Origin: an uncultured Mollicutes bacterium
GTDB lineage: Bacteria; Bacillota_I; Bacilli_A; RFN20; CAG-826
NCBI GenBank assembly: GCA_900542595.1
Contig: UQOB01000003.1
Coordinates: 1-45,374, forward strand
Direction: 5' to 3'
Length of the DNA stretch: 45,374 bases
The position numbers were made by a program, and so were the translations under genes. The notes under the pieces were generated by a model that saw only the letters and a program-made list of their open reading frames with translations, searched no databases and was not told the origin of the DNA. Below are positions 7,826 to 16,879 of the stretch, piece after piece (within the stretch, counting starts at the first letter, position 1; every line of letters begins with the position of its first letter).

Positions 7826-8676
7826 TAGTAAGTACCTCCATCTATTGTTGAACTTGGGGTTAAAACTTTAGAACTATCAATACCAATCTCAAACTTCTTT
7901 ATCGCCATTCCATATGCTTCAGCGATTGAATAATGCATAAGAATTCCACCTTGAACAGTATTAGAATCAAAATCACTAGCTCTTGCTTCCCATAGGCATG
8001 ACCTAGCCTCTTGAAGCTCAGAGGCATATAGATTTTCAAATTTATCTCTATCAGCAGCGTTAAGATGGGTGTTATCACCTTTATGTGAATTGAATGTAGT
8101 TGTAGATACACCACCTAACTCACTTAAAGAAATATTAACTGCCCCAGTCTTACCATTAACAGAGGTTACTTTATCAGTTGGAGTTTTTAATTCTTGCCAG
8201 TTTGCTAAAGTTGAATATGGTTCGCCTTTTAAAATAAAAGTTTTAGATAAGTCATTTCTAATACAAATATCACCTGTTTCAGCTTGGCTAAGTTTAAGCA
8301 TCTCATCTTGACTGCTCACAACAAAGGTATTTGTAATAGCAATTCTAGGAATAATGCTACTAGAAAGAAAGCCATCACTATCAACAACTGGTATCTGGCC
8401 TTCACCATTTCCAACATCATATTTACTGGCAGTTCCTAAGTCGAGCTCATTGATCTTGCTATTTAAAACTGAGGTTAGGTTATTAGAGTTTACAAATTCA
8501 AAGTAATCGCTAGTACTAAGTGGATTTGAACTTGAGCCTGTCTTATTGGCTTTAGCGATATATAAATTACCACCATTTAAGTCAATTAAAGGCTCACCTT
8601 GTTTAATGGTTCCACTTGTACCAGTAAGAGGTCCGCTTCCACTAGTCGTTTTTCTTCTAAGTTGTATTGTTGCCAT
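7825..8676 (-). CDS. Tail fibre / receptor-binding protein candidate
   Basis: 283 residues. The N-terminal 'MATIQLRRKTTSGSG' plus 'GEPLIDLNGGNLYIAK' is a typical fibre N-terminal module. The middle contains 'VTSVNGKTGAVNISLSELGG', a collar motif frequent in phage fibres. The C-terminal part is probably the distal domain. The position, after Tal and a second baseplate protein, fits host recognition. GGAGGAG precedes the ATG. Confidence 0.75.
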   Translation of the reverse strand: MATIQLRRKTTSGSGPLTGTSGTIKQGEPLIDLNGGNLYIAKANKTGSSSNPLSTSDYFEFVNSNNLTSVLNSKINELDLGTASKYDVGNGEGQIPVVDSDGFLSSSIIPRIAITNTFVVSSQDEMLKLSQAETGDICIRNDLSKTFILKGEPYSTLANWQELKTPTDKVTSVNGKTGAVNISLSELGGVSTTTFNSHKGDNTHLNAADRDKFENLYASELQEARSCLWEARASDFDSNTVQGGILMHYSIAEAYGMAIKKFEIGIDSSKVLTPSSTIDGGTY

Positions 8677-8689
8677 TTAAATCTCCTCC

Positions 8690-9511
8690 TTAATAAAAAC
8701 AATCAATTCTTTTTAAAGTGTGAGTTGAACTACCTAATTCGATATAAAGATAGTCACCACTTCGCTCTATATATCCGTTATAGTTAGTTCCTAAATAGTT
8801 ATAAGTAAAAGTAAGGTTGGTCGTACCCTTAAGAGTGTTTAGCGAAACAGCAACAATGTTATTACAACAAGCAAAAGTAATAAGGACTGCTGGTTTAGAA
8901 ATCATCGATGAGATATTAAATTTATATGTAGATTCACTCTTAGTTGGAAACGTAAAACTTTGACATCTTAAGCCATGTTGAAGGCCACTAATTCTATTAT
9001 TAAGTTCTGTTTTTGCTTCACTTACTTGAGTTAAGCAATTATTCCTTGCAGTATTTATATTCGTTTGGTTAGTCTCGATATATTTAATTACTGATTTATC
9101 TAAAGTTAGTGAAGTTGTCGTTTTGGAATAGCCGACCATTGGAAACTCAAATACACCATCACTCTCTAACAAGTTAGTCTGAGTAAGGCTTGGATAATTA
9201 CTTGAGGTTCCTTCTTTTAACGTAAGGCTAGCTTCGTTATTTATCGTATCTACTTTAAGAATTACATAACCTTTCTTTGTGCTATCTAAACTGACTGAGA
9301 TATTAGTCCCATTTTCGATAAAAATCCTTCTTCCATAAATAGAAACAAAGCCATCTTTAAAAGTGATCTTACCATTAGATGATGTAGCCTCGCACTTATC
9401 GCCTAAATCAGTAAATATGCCATTGGTTTTGTTTGTTAAATACCAATTAAAGAAAGCATCGTCTTTTGCAGTATTTAAAGCTTCATCAAAAGTTAATTTT
9501 TTAAGTCCCAT
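8690..9511 (-). CDS. Baseplate / upper fibre protein
   Basis: 273 residues. The N-terminus ('LTFDEALNTAKDDAFFNWYL') and a middle rich in short beta strands resemble baseplate or fibre-attachment proteins of siphoviruses, with a helical linker near 150-170 and a beta-rich C-terminus. No enzymatic motif is seen. It starts at TAATG, overlapping the stop of the Tal gene. The assignment rests mainly on position. Confidence 0.6.
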   Translation of the reverse strand: MGLKKLTFDEALNTAKDDAFFNWYLTNKTNGIFTDLGDKCEATSSNGKITFKDGFVSIYGRRIFIENGTNISVSLDSTKKGYVILKVDTINNEASLTLKEGTSSNYPSLTQTNLLESDGVFEFPMVGYSKTTTSLTLDKSVIKYIETNQTNINTARNNCLTQVSEAKTELNNRISGLQHGLRCQSFTFPTKSESTYKFNISSMISKPAVLITFACCNNIVAVSLNTLKGTTNLTFTYNYLGTNYNGYIERSGDYLYIELGSSTHTLKRIDCFY

Positions 9512-10632
9512 TAATAAATCCCTCCATCAAAATTTGTGATTGCAGTCGATACATTGACTACCGACTTATTGTTACTAGTTCCACCATTCATCATCTTTAT
9601 CTTGTCTGTAAGTGATGTCCTTTGTTCACCTAAAGTAAGGGTGCAACTAGCAAAAGTGTTTTTATATTTAATTTGAGTAAGCATAGTTGTATAGGTTCTT
9701 TTAGGAGCGTAAAACTCGACAAAATAACCAACAAAAATATTACCTAAAGGAGCAAAGACATTATTTGTAACATCTAAATCAAAAGTTATCTGGTGGTCAT
9801 TTGAACTTTTTATTAGCTTTTCTTTAGCTTTACTCTCTAGTTTTTCAAAGTCACTATCGCTATAAAACTCACTTTCAACATTCACATAAGGAAAGCGCCT
9901 TTCATCATCTTTATTGGTAGTGATATTTCCATCAGTTAAAAGATAATATTCAACCTCTTTTTTATGCTCTTCATTTTCCTCTTTAGGATAAAAGATACAT
10001 TTATTGACGACATTTTCTTCGCTTTCTTTAATCTTTAAATTGCTGATAGCTTTTAAATCATGACGAAGCTTTACGATGTGTGTTTCTTCTTCAATTATGA
10101 TCTCGATATTAGAGAACCTTCCTCTAATGAAATTAACTTGATATTTAATGACCACTCCATAAGTTTTAGTGATTGTTTCCATCAAATCTTCAATGTTCAT
10201 TAAAGTATCAGCGTCATAATTAAAACTTCCCTCAATATCTGAATTATAGGTAACAGTTAAATATCTAAGGTTTTGTTTTGAATCACTATTACTTACAAAT
10301 GCCTTTTTAATAGTGTCCGCTAAAAACTTACAAACATTACCAGCAAAAGAACTTACAGGAACTTTGATATTAAATATCTCTTTAAAATCGTTAAGCTGAA
10401 CTTTGCTCGTCTTATCATCATTTAAAGTGATAGCCTGAACTATGCCAATATAAGAAAGTTTCCCTTCTTTTAAAACAACGATATCGCCTACACTAGCCTT
10501 TATTTCTTCTTTATTGACCGTGAAGTTAGATTTTTGTTTAACCACACTATCAAGAACGATTTCAAATTCACTAGAAACATAGGCATTATCTTTATATTTA
10601 AGTGTGATTCTATCTAAAAATATCAGTTTCAT
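9511..10632 (-). CDS. Tail-associated protein (Tal, gp27-like)
   Basis: 373 residues, beta-rich, located immediately after the distal tail protein. The opening 'DRITLKYKDNAYVSSEFEIV' and an OB-like segment ('IKASVGDIVVLKEGKLSYIG') fit the ReqiPepy6 gp37-like/prophage tail endopeptidase group that caps the tail tip. It is short for Tal and has no obvious added lytic domain. Signal for translation: AGGT seven bases before the ATG. Confidence 0.7.
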   Translation of the reverse strand: MKLIFLDRITLKYKDNAYVSSEFEIVLDSVVKQKSNFTVNKEEIKASVGDIVVLKEGKLSYIGIVQAITLNDDKTSKVQLNDFKEIFNIKVPVSSFAGNVCKFLADTIKKAFVSNSDSKQNLRYLTVTYNSDIEGSFNYDADTLMNIEDLMETITKTYGVVIKYQVNFIRGRFSNIEIIIEEETHIVKLRHDLKAISNLKIKESEENVVNKCIFYPKEENEEHKKEVEYYLLTDGNITTNKDDERRFPYVNVESEFYSDSDFEKLESKAKEKLIKSSNDHQITFDLDVTNNVFAPLGNIFVGYFVEFYAPKRTYTTMLTQIKYKNTFASCTLTLGEQRTSLTDKIKMMNGGTSNNKSVVNVSTAITNFDGGIY

Positions 10633-10633
10633 A

Positions 10634-11455
10634 TTAATTACCTAAATACCCCTCTATCATTGTGATTGAGCAGCTAGGACTTCCCTGCGTATTAGGAACA
10701 AATGTTAGTTCATAAGTTCCACGCTCTAAAAAGATAAAATTATCACAAGAAAAATCCTGATACTCATATGCATTAATTTTTTCATTATTTTCTTCTATTG
10801 TTATCTCTTGCCTGCTTGGAAAGGCATCAACAACAATCGTGCAGTTATTAGATTCATAATAAATCTTGAGCTTACTTACTTCTATTCCGTCTTTTGTAAC
10901 GATTACTTCAGGATTAGAAACCTCTCCCTTTATGGTGATTTTTAAAGGAGCTTTAGCATAACCATTATTAGTAAGTGTCATCTTACCTTTACTTGAAACA
11001 CTATATTTATAGGGATAAGTAAAAGGATAGATCTTACCTTCCTTTGAAACACTTATCGTCACTTCACTTATAACGTCCTTATACCAATATGAGAGTCTTT
11101 TAAGCTTTAGTTCGCTTGTTAAGGTTCCCCCACTAATTTCAGTCTTTGATAAACTTTCAACTTCTACATAAGAATACTTAGTATCGTCGCTTGTATAATA
11201 AAGTTTTAACTCATGAGAAGTCTCTAAAAATGATAAAAACCTTTTAAAACCTTGATATTTTCTTAAAAAAGCTAGATTAAAGACAATATCTTGCGTTGGG
11301 ATAGTTTCATCGATTTTCTTATAGATATTATCAAAGTCAAAGTAAGTATTGGTCTTTTGAAAACCTAGACCTGTAATTGATGAAATAAGCGTCATAGAAG
11401 AATAGTCAAATCTATACTCTTCACCCAAATCATTAATAAGCCAAAGTTTCCTCAT
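10634..11455 (-). CDS. Distal tail protein (Dit)
   Basis: 273 residues. The opening 'MRKLWLINDLGEEYRFDYSS' and the continuation 'ISSITGLGFQKTNTYFDFDN' are characteristic of siphovirus Dit proteins, which form the hexameric hub between tail tube and baseplate. A C-terminal galectin-like beta domain with the ending 'PNTQGSPSCSITMIEGYLGN' supports this. The gene overlaps the tape measure stop by 4 bases (ATGA). Confidence 0.85.
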   Translation of the reverse strand: MRKLWLINDLGEEYRFDYSSMTLISSITGLGFQKTNTYFDFDNIYKKIDETIPTQDIVFNLAFLRKYQGFKRFLSFLETSHELKLYYTSDDTKYSYVEVESLSKTEISGGTLTSELKLKRLSYWYKDVISEVTISVSKEGKIYPFTYPYKYSVSSKGKMTLTNNGYAKAPLKITIKGEVSNPEVIVTKDGIEVSKLKIYYESNNCTIVVDAFPSRQEITIEENNEKINAYEYQDFSCDNFIFLERGTYELTFVPNTQGSPSCSITMIEGYLGN

Positions 11456-13320
11456 AGATAACTACCTCCAAGCGCCTCATTGATAGTGTCGACATCAAAA
11501 GTGCTAGAACTTGTATTGATAGTGACGTTATTCGTAGTTTGATTATTGACGGTACTATTAGTTGTATTTGTTTCGTTACTTGAGCTAGGAATAAACCAGC
11601 CTACAACTGTATCTACGATATCCATTAGCCAACCGACAGTATGGTCTAATATCCACTGAACACATTCGATAATTGCGTTAAGAATATCTAAAATTGGCTT
11701 TAATACGGCATATAGCACTTCAAGCACTGGGGCGATTACTCTTTGAATAATCTCTGCTAGCATCGTAAAAAGTGGCATGAAAGCCTCAAGTATCTTCCCT
11801 ACTGCATCAAGTACAGCTTTAATAGGAAGTAGTAATACATTAAGTAAAGGAACTAAAAGATTGATTAAGTTTCCTATTACTTCCATTACAAGCTCAATGA
11901 TAGGCATTAAAACTTCACCTACTGCCTCAACTATCATGAAGATTGGCTCAAGTATCTGCATTAAGATACTACCAAGTTCCATCAAGATATCTTTGAATGT
12001 CTCGGTTTGAGTTAAAGCCATAATAAGAATGGCAATTAAAGCTCCTATTCCTAAAGTTGCAGCGCTTATTCCAGCACCTGCAAAAAAGCCACTAGTTCCA
12101 GTAGCGGTTAAAGCAGTCGATAAGCCTTTTACAATTGGAATTATAGTTGTAATGATTTTTATGGCAGGCCCAATAGCAGCAACCAGTCCTATAACTACTA
12201 AAATCGTCTTTTTAGTCGTGTCATTCATGTTTGCTAGTTTATTTGCCCATTCACTAATCCTTGGAATGATCGAATCTTTAAGATAAGTTAAAAACTCAGT
12301 CATTATCGGAAGCAAAATCTGCGCTAGTTCCACTCCTAATGTTTGAAGTTCTTGTTTAACCTTATCAAGTTCATCATTAAACTTTGCAGAAGCCTCGACT
12401 TCTTTTTCGGTGATAACACCTAGTTCCTGACATTCATTTTTAAAGTTATCAATCTCGGTACTTGAGGCACTTAAAAGTTGTTGTAAATCAGTGCCTATCT
12501 TTTCGCCAAAAATATCATTAGCAATTCCAACTCTTAAAGTTTCATCTTCTAAATTAGCTAAAGCATTACGAATAATCTCAAAAGCCTCATCGACATTTTT
12601 ACCTTTTAAATCATCATAGGTAATTCCTAGTTTTGTTAAGGCTTCCGTTGCAGATGAGGTATTGCCACTAGCTAAATCACCAAGTAATGAATTTGTCTTA
12701 GTAAAGGCTTTTTGTAGCTCTTCATTATCTACTGCAAGAAGTTTAGCTACATAGTTCCATTCTTGAAGTGCCTCTACTGACATTCCAAGTTTCGAAGCTT
12801 GATCTCCTAACTCATCAGCCGTTTCAGCACTTTTAACGGACAATGTAGTTAAAGCTGTAACTGCTCCTAAAATTGGCGCGGTCACATACTTAGTAAGATT
12901 TGAGCCAACTTTACTTAATTTGTTTAAATTAGCATTTCCAAGTTCATTAATTTTTTTAGTAGTATCTTCAAGTTGATTATTTAACTTACTAATATCAGCT
13001 TCAGTATATTCAACGTTTCTTCTAAGCTGATTAAATTCCTTTACGGAGATATCGCCAATCTCAAGAGCCTTCTTAGCTTTTTCTAATTGTTCATTTTGGT
13101 TTTGGAGTTTCTTTTTTGTCTCTTCTAAAATTGAGTTAAGCGTTTCTTGTTTTTTCTTCCAAAGGTCAAGATTAGTTGAATCATAGCGTAAAGAGGTATT
13201 AATAGCCTTTAGGTCTTTTTGTTGTTCTTTAAGATTTGCTTTGATATTAGTTAATTCATTTTGCAGGTCTTTTGCATCAAGGGTTAATTTGATATTTAAG
13301 CCTCTTACTGTTTCAGCCAT
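11452..13320 (-). CDS. Tape measure protein
   Basis: 622 residues. A long N-terminal coiled coil (about 15-130) is followed by the phage tape-measure core ('KLGMSVEALQEWNYVAKLL') and several strongly hydrophobic segments between about 370 and 560, then a Ser/Thr/Asn-rich C-terminus. Using the known relation of about 1.5 angstrom of tail per residue, this predicts a short tail, near 90-95 nm (inference). GGAGGT precedes the ATG. The gene comes straight after the tail chaperone, the standard order. Confidence 0.92.
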   Translation of the reverse strand: MAETVRGLNIKLTLDAKDLQNELTNIKANLKEQQKDLKAINTSLRYDSTNLDLWKKKQETLNSILEETKKKLQNQNEQLEKAKKALEIGDISVKEFNQLRRNVEYTEADISKLNNQLEDTTKKINELGNANLNKLSKVGSNLTKYVTAPILGAVTALTTLSVKSAETADELGDQASKLGMSVEALQEWNYVAKLLAVDNEELQKAFTKTNSLLGDLASGNTSSATEALTKLGITYDDLKGKNVDEAFEIIRNALANLEDETLRVGIANDIFGEKIGTDLQQLLSASSTEIDNFKNECQELGVITEKEVEASAKFNDELDKVKQELQTLGVELAQILLPIMTEFLTYLKDSIIPRISEWANKLANMNDTTKKTILVVIGLVAAIGPAIKIITTIIPIVKGLSTALTATGTSGFFAGAGISAATLGIGALIAILIMALTQTETFKDILMELGSILMQILEPIFMIVEAVGEVLMPIIELVMEVIGNLINLLVPLLNVLLLPIKAVLDAVGKILEAFMPLFTMLAEIIQRVIAPVLEVLYAVLKPILDILNAIIECVQWILDHTVGWLMDIVDTVVGWFIPSSSNETNTTNSTVNNQTTNNVTINTSSSTFDVDTINEALGGSYL

Positions 13321-13337
13321 TTAGTTACCTCCTTTCG

Positions 13338-13550
13338 CTATAAGAAAAAACTATCAATATCAGATTGATTCGCTCTTCTATTGGTTTCGCCTTTATAGAG
13401 TTCTTTTTCAATTTCAATAAGCTCTATATAGGTTCCAATATCAAAGTGCTTGGTATCTTCAATTGATAGTCCTAGTTTTGCTATGTTAAAAATGATCGCA
13501 GAAGAAAAGGAATACTTATTATCGAAAGGTCTCTCCCTTATTTCCTCCTG
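13338..13550 (-). CDS. Tail assembly chaperone T extension (reached by frameshift)
   Basis: An open frame of 70 codons that overlaps the end of the G protein and has no usable start codon of its own. It reads 'DNKYSFSSAIIFNIAKLGLS', 'IEDTKHFDIGTYIELIEIEK', and ends at a TAG 17 bases before the tape measure ATG. In HK97-type siphophages the chaperone gene is decoded as G and as a frameshifted G-T fusion, in exactly this position. Relative to G the T frame is +1 (equivalently -2), not the usual -1; a -1 shift at the A-run hits a stop within five codons. Candidate slip sites are the A6 run at 13552-13557 and TTT-C at 13524-13527. The fusion would be about 174 residues. Confidence 0.75.
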   Translation of the reverse strand, partial: QEEIRERPFDNKYSFSSAIIFNIAKLGLSIEDTKHFDIGTYIELIEIEKELYKGETNRRANQSDIDSFFL

Positions 13551-13863
13551 CTTTTTTATCTGTTTTTAATAGCTCAACAATAGTGTTAGTTAGATTAGTT
13601 AAAAGAGCTGCATCATTTAAAATAGAAAAGTCTAGTTTTTCTAAAAACCCTTTAAAAGTCTCGCTTTCTTTAGGATTTGATAAAACAAAGACGATTCTAA
13701 AAATGATCTCAATAACATTCGTGATGTTTTCTTCTTTTGTGTTCTCTAGCTTCTTGATGTCATTAAAAAGCTCACTTCCAAAACGGGACTTATAATCGAT
13801 TAAAGAATATAGGCTGCTTCTTAAAATGAGCTTCTTATCTCCTAAAATTACTTCTTTTTCCAT
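13519..13863 (-). CDS. Tail assembly chaperone (gpG-like)
   Basis: 114 residues, placed between the major tail protein and the tape measure protein, the canonical position of the G chaperone that coats the tape measure protein before tail tube polymerisation. The opening 'MEKEVILGDKKLILRSSLYS' and helical remainder fit the family. The end of the gene ('KKAGGNKGETFR') is the likely shift region into the T frame. GAGGG precedes the ATG. Confidence 0.8.
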   Translation of the reverse strand: MEKEVILGDKKLILRSSLYSLIDYKSRFGSELFNDIKKLENTKEENITNVIEIIFRIVFVLSNPKESETFKGFLEKLDFSILNDAALLTNLTNTIVELLKTDKKAGGNKGETFR

Positions 13864-13866
13864 AAA

Positions 13867-14430
13867 CTATCCCTCGATTGTAGGAAGCGTAACCTTATCA
13901 AAGAAAGACTCATAATTCGTGTCACCTTTAGATGCGATGACTCTTAAAACTTCCTTATCATTAACTTCAATAGGACGAGCAGTGATAGTTAAAGATACAC
14001 TGTTAGCCTCAATTGAATCAGCTTTAGACTTGGTTGCTTGTCCGACTGGTGTAGCTGTGCATAAGAAATACCAGACTCTTCTAGCTTTACTATCGCCTTG
14101 AATTTCATATCCTAAGGCAAAAGTCTTAACATCAGCGTTTACCACTTCAACTAAGTTATTGTTGCTATCTAAGGCATAACCAAAGATATCCTTTTTAAAT
14201 TCATCAGAAAGTTCAGTGAGTTTAAGCGTGATAGTAGCCCCACTATTTGAAACAAGAGTATGAAAGATCTTATCATCTGCATAAACTTGTGTGGTCCCAC
14301 CGACGAGTTCACTAGAAAACTCCTGTGCGCCTATCAGGTCTTTAGGTGTATCAAATGTCCAGGTATCTTCTGCAAAATTAGCCAAAGCATAGTGAACATT
14401 ACGTAAGCCAAATGTGATTTTATTCGACAT
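13867..14430 (-). CDS. Major tail (tube) protein
   Basis: 187 residues, phi13-type major tail protein by its pattern: 'KITFGLRNVHYA' at the start, 'VSLTITARPIEVNDK' near the end, with alternating beta strands throughout. It forms the tail tube by stacked hexamers. Its start overlaps the tail terminator gene by 11 bases, with GGAGG before the ATG. Confidence 0.88.
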   Translation of the reverse strand: MSNKITFGLRNVHYALANFAEDTWTFDTPKDLIGAQEFSSELVGGTTQVYADDKIFHTLVSNSGATITLKLTELSDEFKKDIFGYALDSNNNLVEVVNADVKTFALGYEIQGDSKARRVWYFLCTATPVGQATKSKADSIEANSVSLTITARPIEVNDKEVLRVIASKGDTNYESFFDKVTLPTIEG

Positions 14431-14770
14431 GTTTAAATTCCTCCATTTTTATTTCATAGATTGTTGAGATTGTATTATTTTGATTTAAGTATTCGCTTGT
14501 AAGAGTAAAAGGCAGGTCATTTGCTATAAAGATTTCTTCTAGTTTCATAGCTAGAACATCAGCTTCTTTTACATCACCTGTAATTAAATTAATCTGATAA
14601 AGTGTTGTTCTAATACTTGCTAAATCATCAGAAAACTCTTTAAAAGTCGAGTTAATTTTTGAAAACACGATAATTGGTGCCTTTATCTCTTCTACATCCT
14701 TTGGAGAAAAAGACAAATAATAAGAAGGCGCTACTTTATCTAACATGCTTTTAAGTTTTGTTAGCTGCAT
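14420..14770 (-). CDS. Tail terminator protein
   Basis: 116 residues. The position between the HK97 gp10-like gene and the major tail protein, and the pattern 'IRTTLYQINLITGD' followed by an alpha/beta ending, fit the tail terminator (lambda gpU-like) that stops tube growth and joins the tail to the head. It overlaps both neighbours. Confidence 0.7.
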   Translation of the reverse strand: MQLTKLKSMLDKVAPSYYLSFSPKDVEEIKAPIIVFSKINSTFKEFSDDLASIRTTLYQINLITGDVKEADVLAMKLEEIFIANDLPFTLTSEYLNQNNTISTIYEIKMEEFKHVE

Positions 14771-15137
14771 TTTTAATCGCCTCCTTTATCTTTTCTTCCA
14801 TCTTAGGTGCTTCCTTTTCATAACTCGGTCTTAAAAACGGCCTAGCTGAAACAAATCTACCGCTTCGATGAACAAAGCCAAACTCGATAAGATGGACAAG
14901 CCTTCCTTTACTTTTTGAGTAAATAGTCACGCTTTTGTTTACCTTTGTCCCTTCTTTAAGAGCAGTAAAACTATCTTTTAAATGCTCGTTTGAATTTCCT
15001 ATCGGAGCAGTGTCTTTAATATCGCTTATGATGTCACTTGCCGTTTTATCTAGGATTTCATCTAACTCGTCATCAAAATCAAGAGACTTTTCAATCAGCT
15101 CACTTATCTTTAAAGTAAAATCATCTAAACTAGCCAC
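14751..15137 (-). CDS. HK97 gp10-like tail/neck protein
   Basis: 128 residues. 'YSKSKGRLVHLIEFGFVHRS' followed by 'SARPFLRPSYEKEAPKMEEK' is the hallmark of the HK97-gp10 family (neck or tail completion). The N-terminus is an acidic helix. The start is GTG at 15137, with GGAAGG close upstream, inside the end of the previous gene. Confidence 0.88.
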   Translation of the reverse strand: MASLDDFTLKISELIEKSLDFDDELDEILDKTASDIISDIKDTAPIGNSNEHLKDSFTALKEGTKVNKSVTIYSKSKGRLVHLIEFGFVHRSGRFVSARPFLRPSYEKEAPKMEEKIKEAIKNAANKT

Positions 15138-15454
15138 GTGCCTTCCACCTTTAAATTTGTGCTTTCAAGAGTGAGCTCAAGTAAATGTGAAAGCTCATAA
15201 GTCTTAATCACTTTATAGACCTTGCCATCAATTAAAATGTATCTCTCGCCTTGATATAAAAAAGAATTAATCCTGATAATTCTAGAAACCTTATAGCCAC
15301 TTCTACTTGCTTCATAAAACTCACTTCTAGTGATATTAGTTGGAATAGCCATCATCTCTTTACTTGAAGTAATTTCAAATCTTTGTTTCCCATATTCATC
15401 GGTAGCATCACTTACTTTTAATAGAGCTACTTTAAGTGAAAAAGCATTAATCAT
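15125..15454 (-). CDS. Head-tail adaptor (head closure) protein
   Basis: 109 residues, beta-rich ('YILIDGKVYKVIKTYEL'), located between the connector and the gp10-like protein. Size and order fit the head-closure/stopper protein (SPP1 gp16-like fold). It overlaps the neighbouring genes by 8 and 13 bases. Confidence 0.7.
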   Translation of the reverse strand: MINAFSLKVALLKVSDATDEYGKQRFEITSSKEMMAIPTNITRSEFYEASRSGYKVSRIIRINSFLYQGERYILIDGKVYKVIKTYELSHLLELTLESTNLKVEGTWLV

Positions 15455-15725
15455 GTTTAGTAAGTGCTATTTGTTTAAGCAAAAAATCAAAATGCTTAGG
15501 TAGCTCTTTTAAGTTTCCATCTGACTTAAAACCAAATGAGGTAGAAACATATATAAGAATAAAAGAAGTCACCAAGGGGTCAGCTTCATCAACAAGATAC
15601 TTCTCATTGACTCCACTGCCCCTAAGTAACTCCTTAGCTGCTTCAATAAACGCATTTAACTCTGCATCAAGTTCATGGCTATCTAACGGTATCCCTAGTG
15701 AGTTTTTAACTAGGTCAAGAACCAT
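15447..15725 (-). CDS. Head-tail connector, gp6-like
   Basis: 92 residues, mostly helical ('DAELNAFIEAAKELLRGSG'), immediately after the capsid gene. This is the position and type of the HK97 gp6/SPP1 gp15 connector that binds under the portal. It starts at TAATG, overlapping the capsid stop. Confidence 0.8.
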   Translation of the reverse strand: MVLDLVKNSLGIPLDSHELDAELNAFIEAAKELLRGSGVNEKYLVDEADPLVTSFILIYVSTSFGFKSDGNLKELPKHFDFLLKQIALTKHD

Positions 15726-16876
15726 TATTCAGTAGGCTCACTGACTGGAGTTGCCTCACCTTTTTTAACCCTAACAAAGCCTTTATAACCGACAACATTA
15801 CCACCAGTAAATACACTAGCCTTATAACAAATGATGCCGTCTTTAAATTTATAGTCCGTGCTCTTTCCAATCTCAACGTTAGAGAAGATAGGGACTTCAT
15901 AGTTAAATAAAGAGCCATAGGCAATGCAGTAAGTTCCTGTACCAGTTGATGGATCACTTAATGCACTACAATTGCCATTTAAAACATAAGGAATGCCGTC
16001 AATTGTTTGGTTAACGTAATCGATATTATGGACTTTTCTTCCTTCTTTGGTTCTAAGTTTAGCAAAGGCTCTTAAATCGTTTTTATTGATGATAAGACAA
16101 GCTCCGTTTTCGATTGCTTCATCTCCACCATAAGCAAAGACGATATCGTCAAGGGTGTTTTCATCAATTGCACTAATCTCTAAATCAGCTTGATCTTTTA
16201 AAGCGTCTGCCTTATCAGAGAAAATACCAGTAAAGTTATTAGTAGTTCCATCGCCTTTAATGATTTGTTGAGAGATTTTCTTTCTTAAAGAGATGTTGAT
16301 GTTTTTAATGACCTCTGCTTGATAATTAATCGCAGGAAGCTTTTCTAATTCTTCTGTGATCTCAGTGTAGGCAGTGACTTTGACCTTTGGAATAGTGACA
16401 TATCCATAGTGAGGTTCAGTTTCAGTATAGCTTGCTCCTTCTAGAGTAGTTCCTGCTTCACCATAGGATTTAACATAAGACTTAGTATAAGTCTCACCGC
16501 CTTGAAGATTAATGGTATGAACCCTATCAACAAGTTCGCTGACTGGCTTAAATGGATAAGGAGCTAAAGTTGAATCGACGTGTTCAGGTAGTAAAACTTC
16601 GTCACTAGAAACTTTAATAGTTCTATTTTCCATTAAGTCCTTACCACGCTTTTCAAGCAAATCTCTTTGTTCTGCATTGTTTTTAGTAGAAATCATAGGA
16701 ATTTCAGCCATCTTAGTAAGAGACATTTTCTTTTCAATCATGCTTCTTTCCTCTTGAAGTTTGTCAGTTTCCTTTTCCATCTCTTCAAGTTTTTTCATAT
16801 CTTCTTCTTTTTCGACCATACCTCTAATTTCAGTAAGTCTATCTTCAATTTCTTTTTTTCTTAAAACTAAGTTCAT
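15725..16876 (-). CDS. Major capsid protein, HK97 fold
   Basis: 383 residues. The first 70 or so residues are a coiled-coil scaffolding (delta) region rich in Lys/Glu, to be cleaved by the prohead protease. The mature part contains 'SYTETEPHYGYVTIPKVKVT' and 'IPYVLNGNCSALSDPSTG', typical of HK97-type capsids. It follows the protease directly. GGAGGTAAATAAAAT precedes the ATG. Confidence 0.95.
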   Translation of the reverse strand: MNLVLRKKEIEDRLTEIRGMVEKEEDMKKLEEMEKETDKLQEERSMIEKKMSLTKMAEIPMISTKNNAEQRDLLEKRGKDLMENRTIKVSSDEVLLPEHVDSTLAPYPFKPVSELVDRVHTINLQGGETYTKSYVKSYGEAGTTLEGASYTETEPHYGYVTIPKVKVTAYTEITEELEKLPAINYQAEVIKNINISLRKKISQQIIKGDGTTNNFTGIFSDKADALKDQADLEISAIDENTLDDIVFAYGGDEAIENGACLIINKNDLRAFAKLRTKEGRKVHNIDYVNQTIDGIPYVLNGNCSALSDPSTGTGTYCIAYGSLFNYEVPIFSNVEIGKSTDYKFKDGIICYKASVFTGGNVVGYKGFVRVKKGEATPVSEPTE

Positions 16877-16879
16877 ATT

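Noticed and set aside
7899..8114. Second minus-strand frame within the fibre gene
   Set aside because: Lies inside the fibre coding frame, with no start signal; a shadow frame.
11777..12286. Plus-strand frames inside the tape measure gene
   Set aside because: Hydrophobic shadows created by the Ile/Leu-rich minus-strand codons.
15715..15957. Minus-strand frame within the end of the capsid gene
   Set aside because: Out-of-frame shadow of the capsid; no ribosome site.
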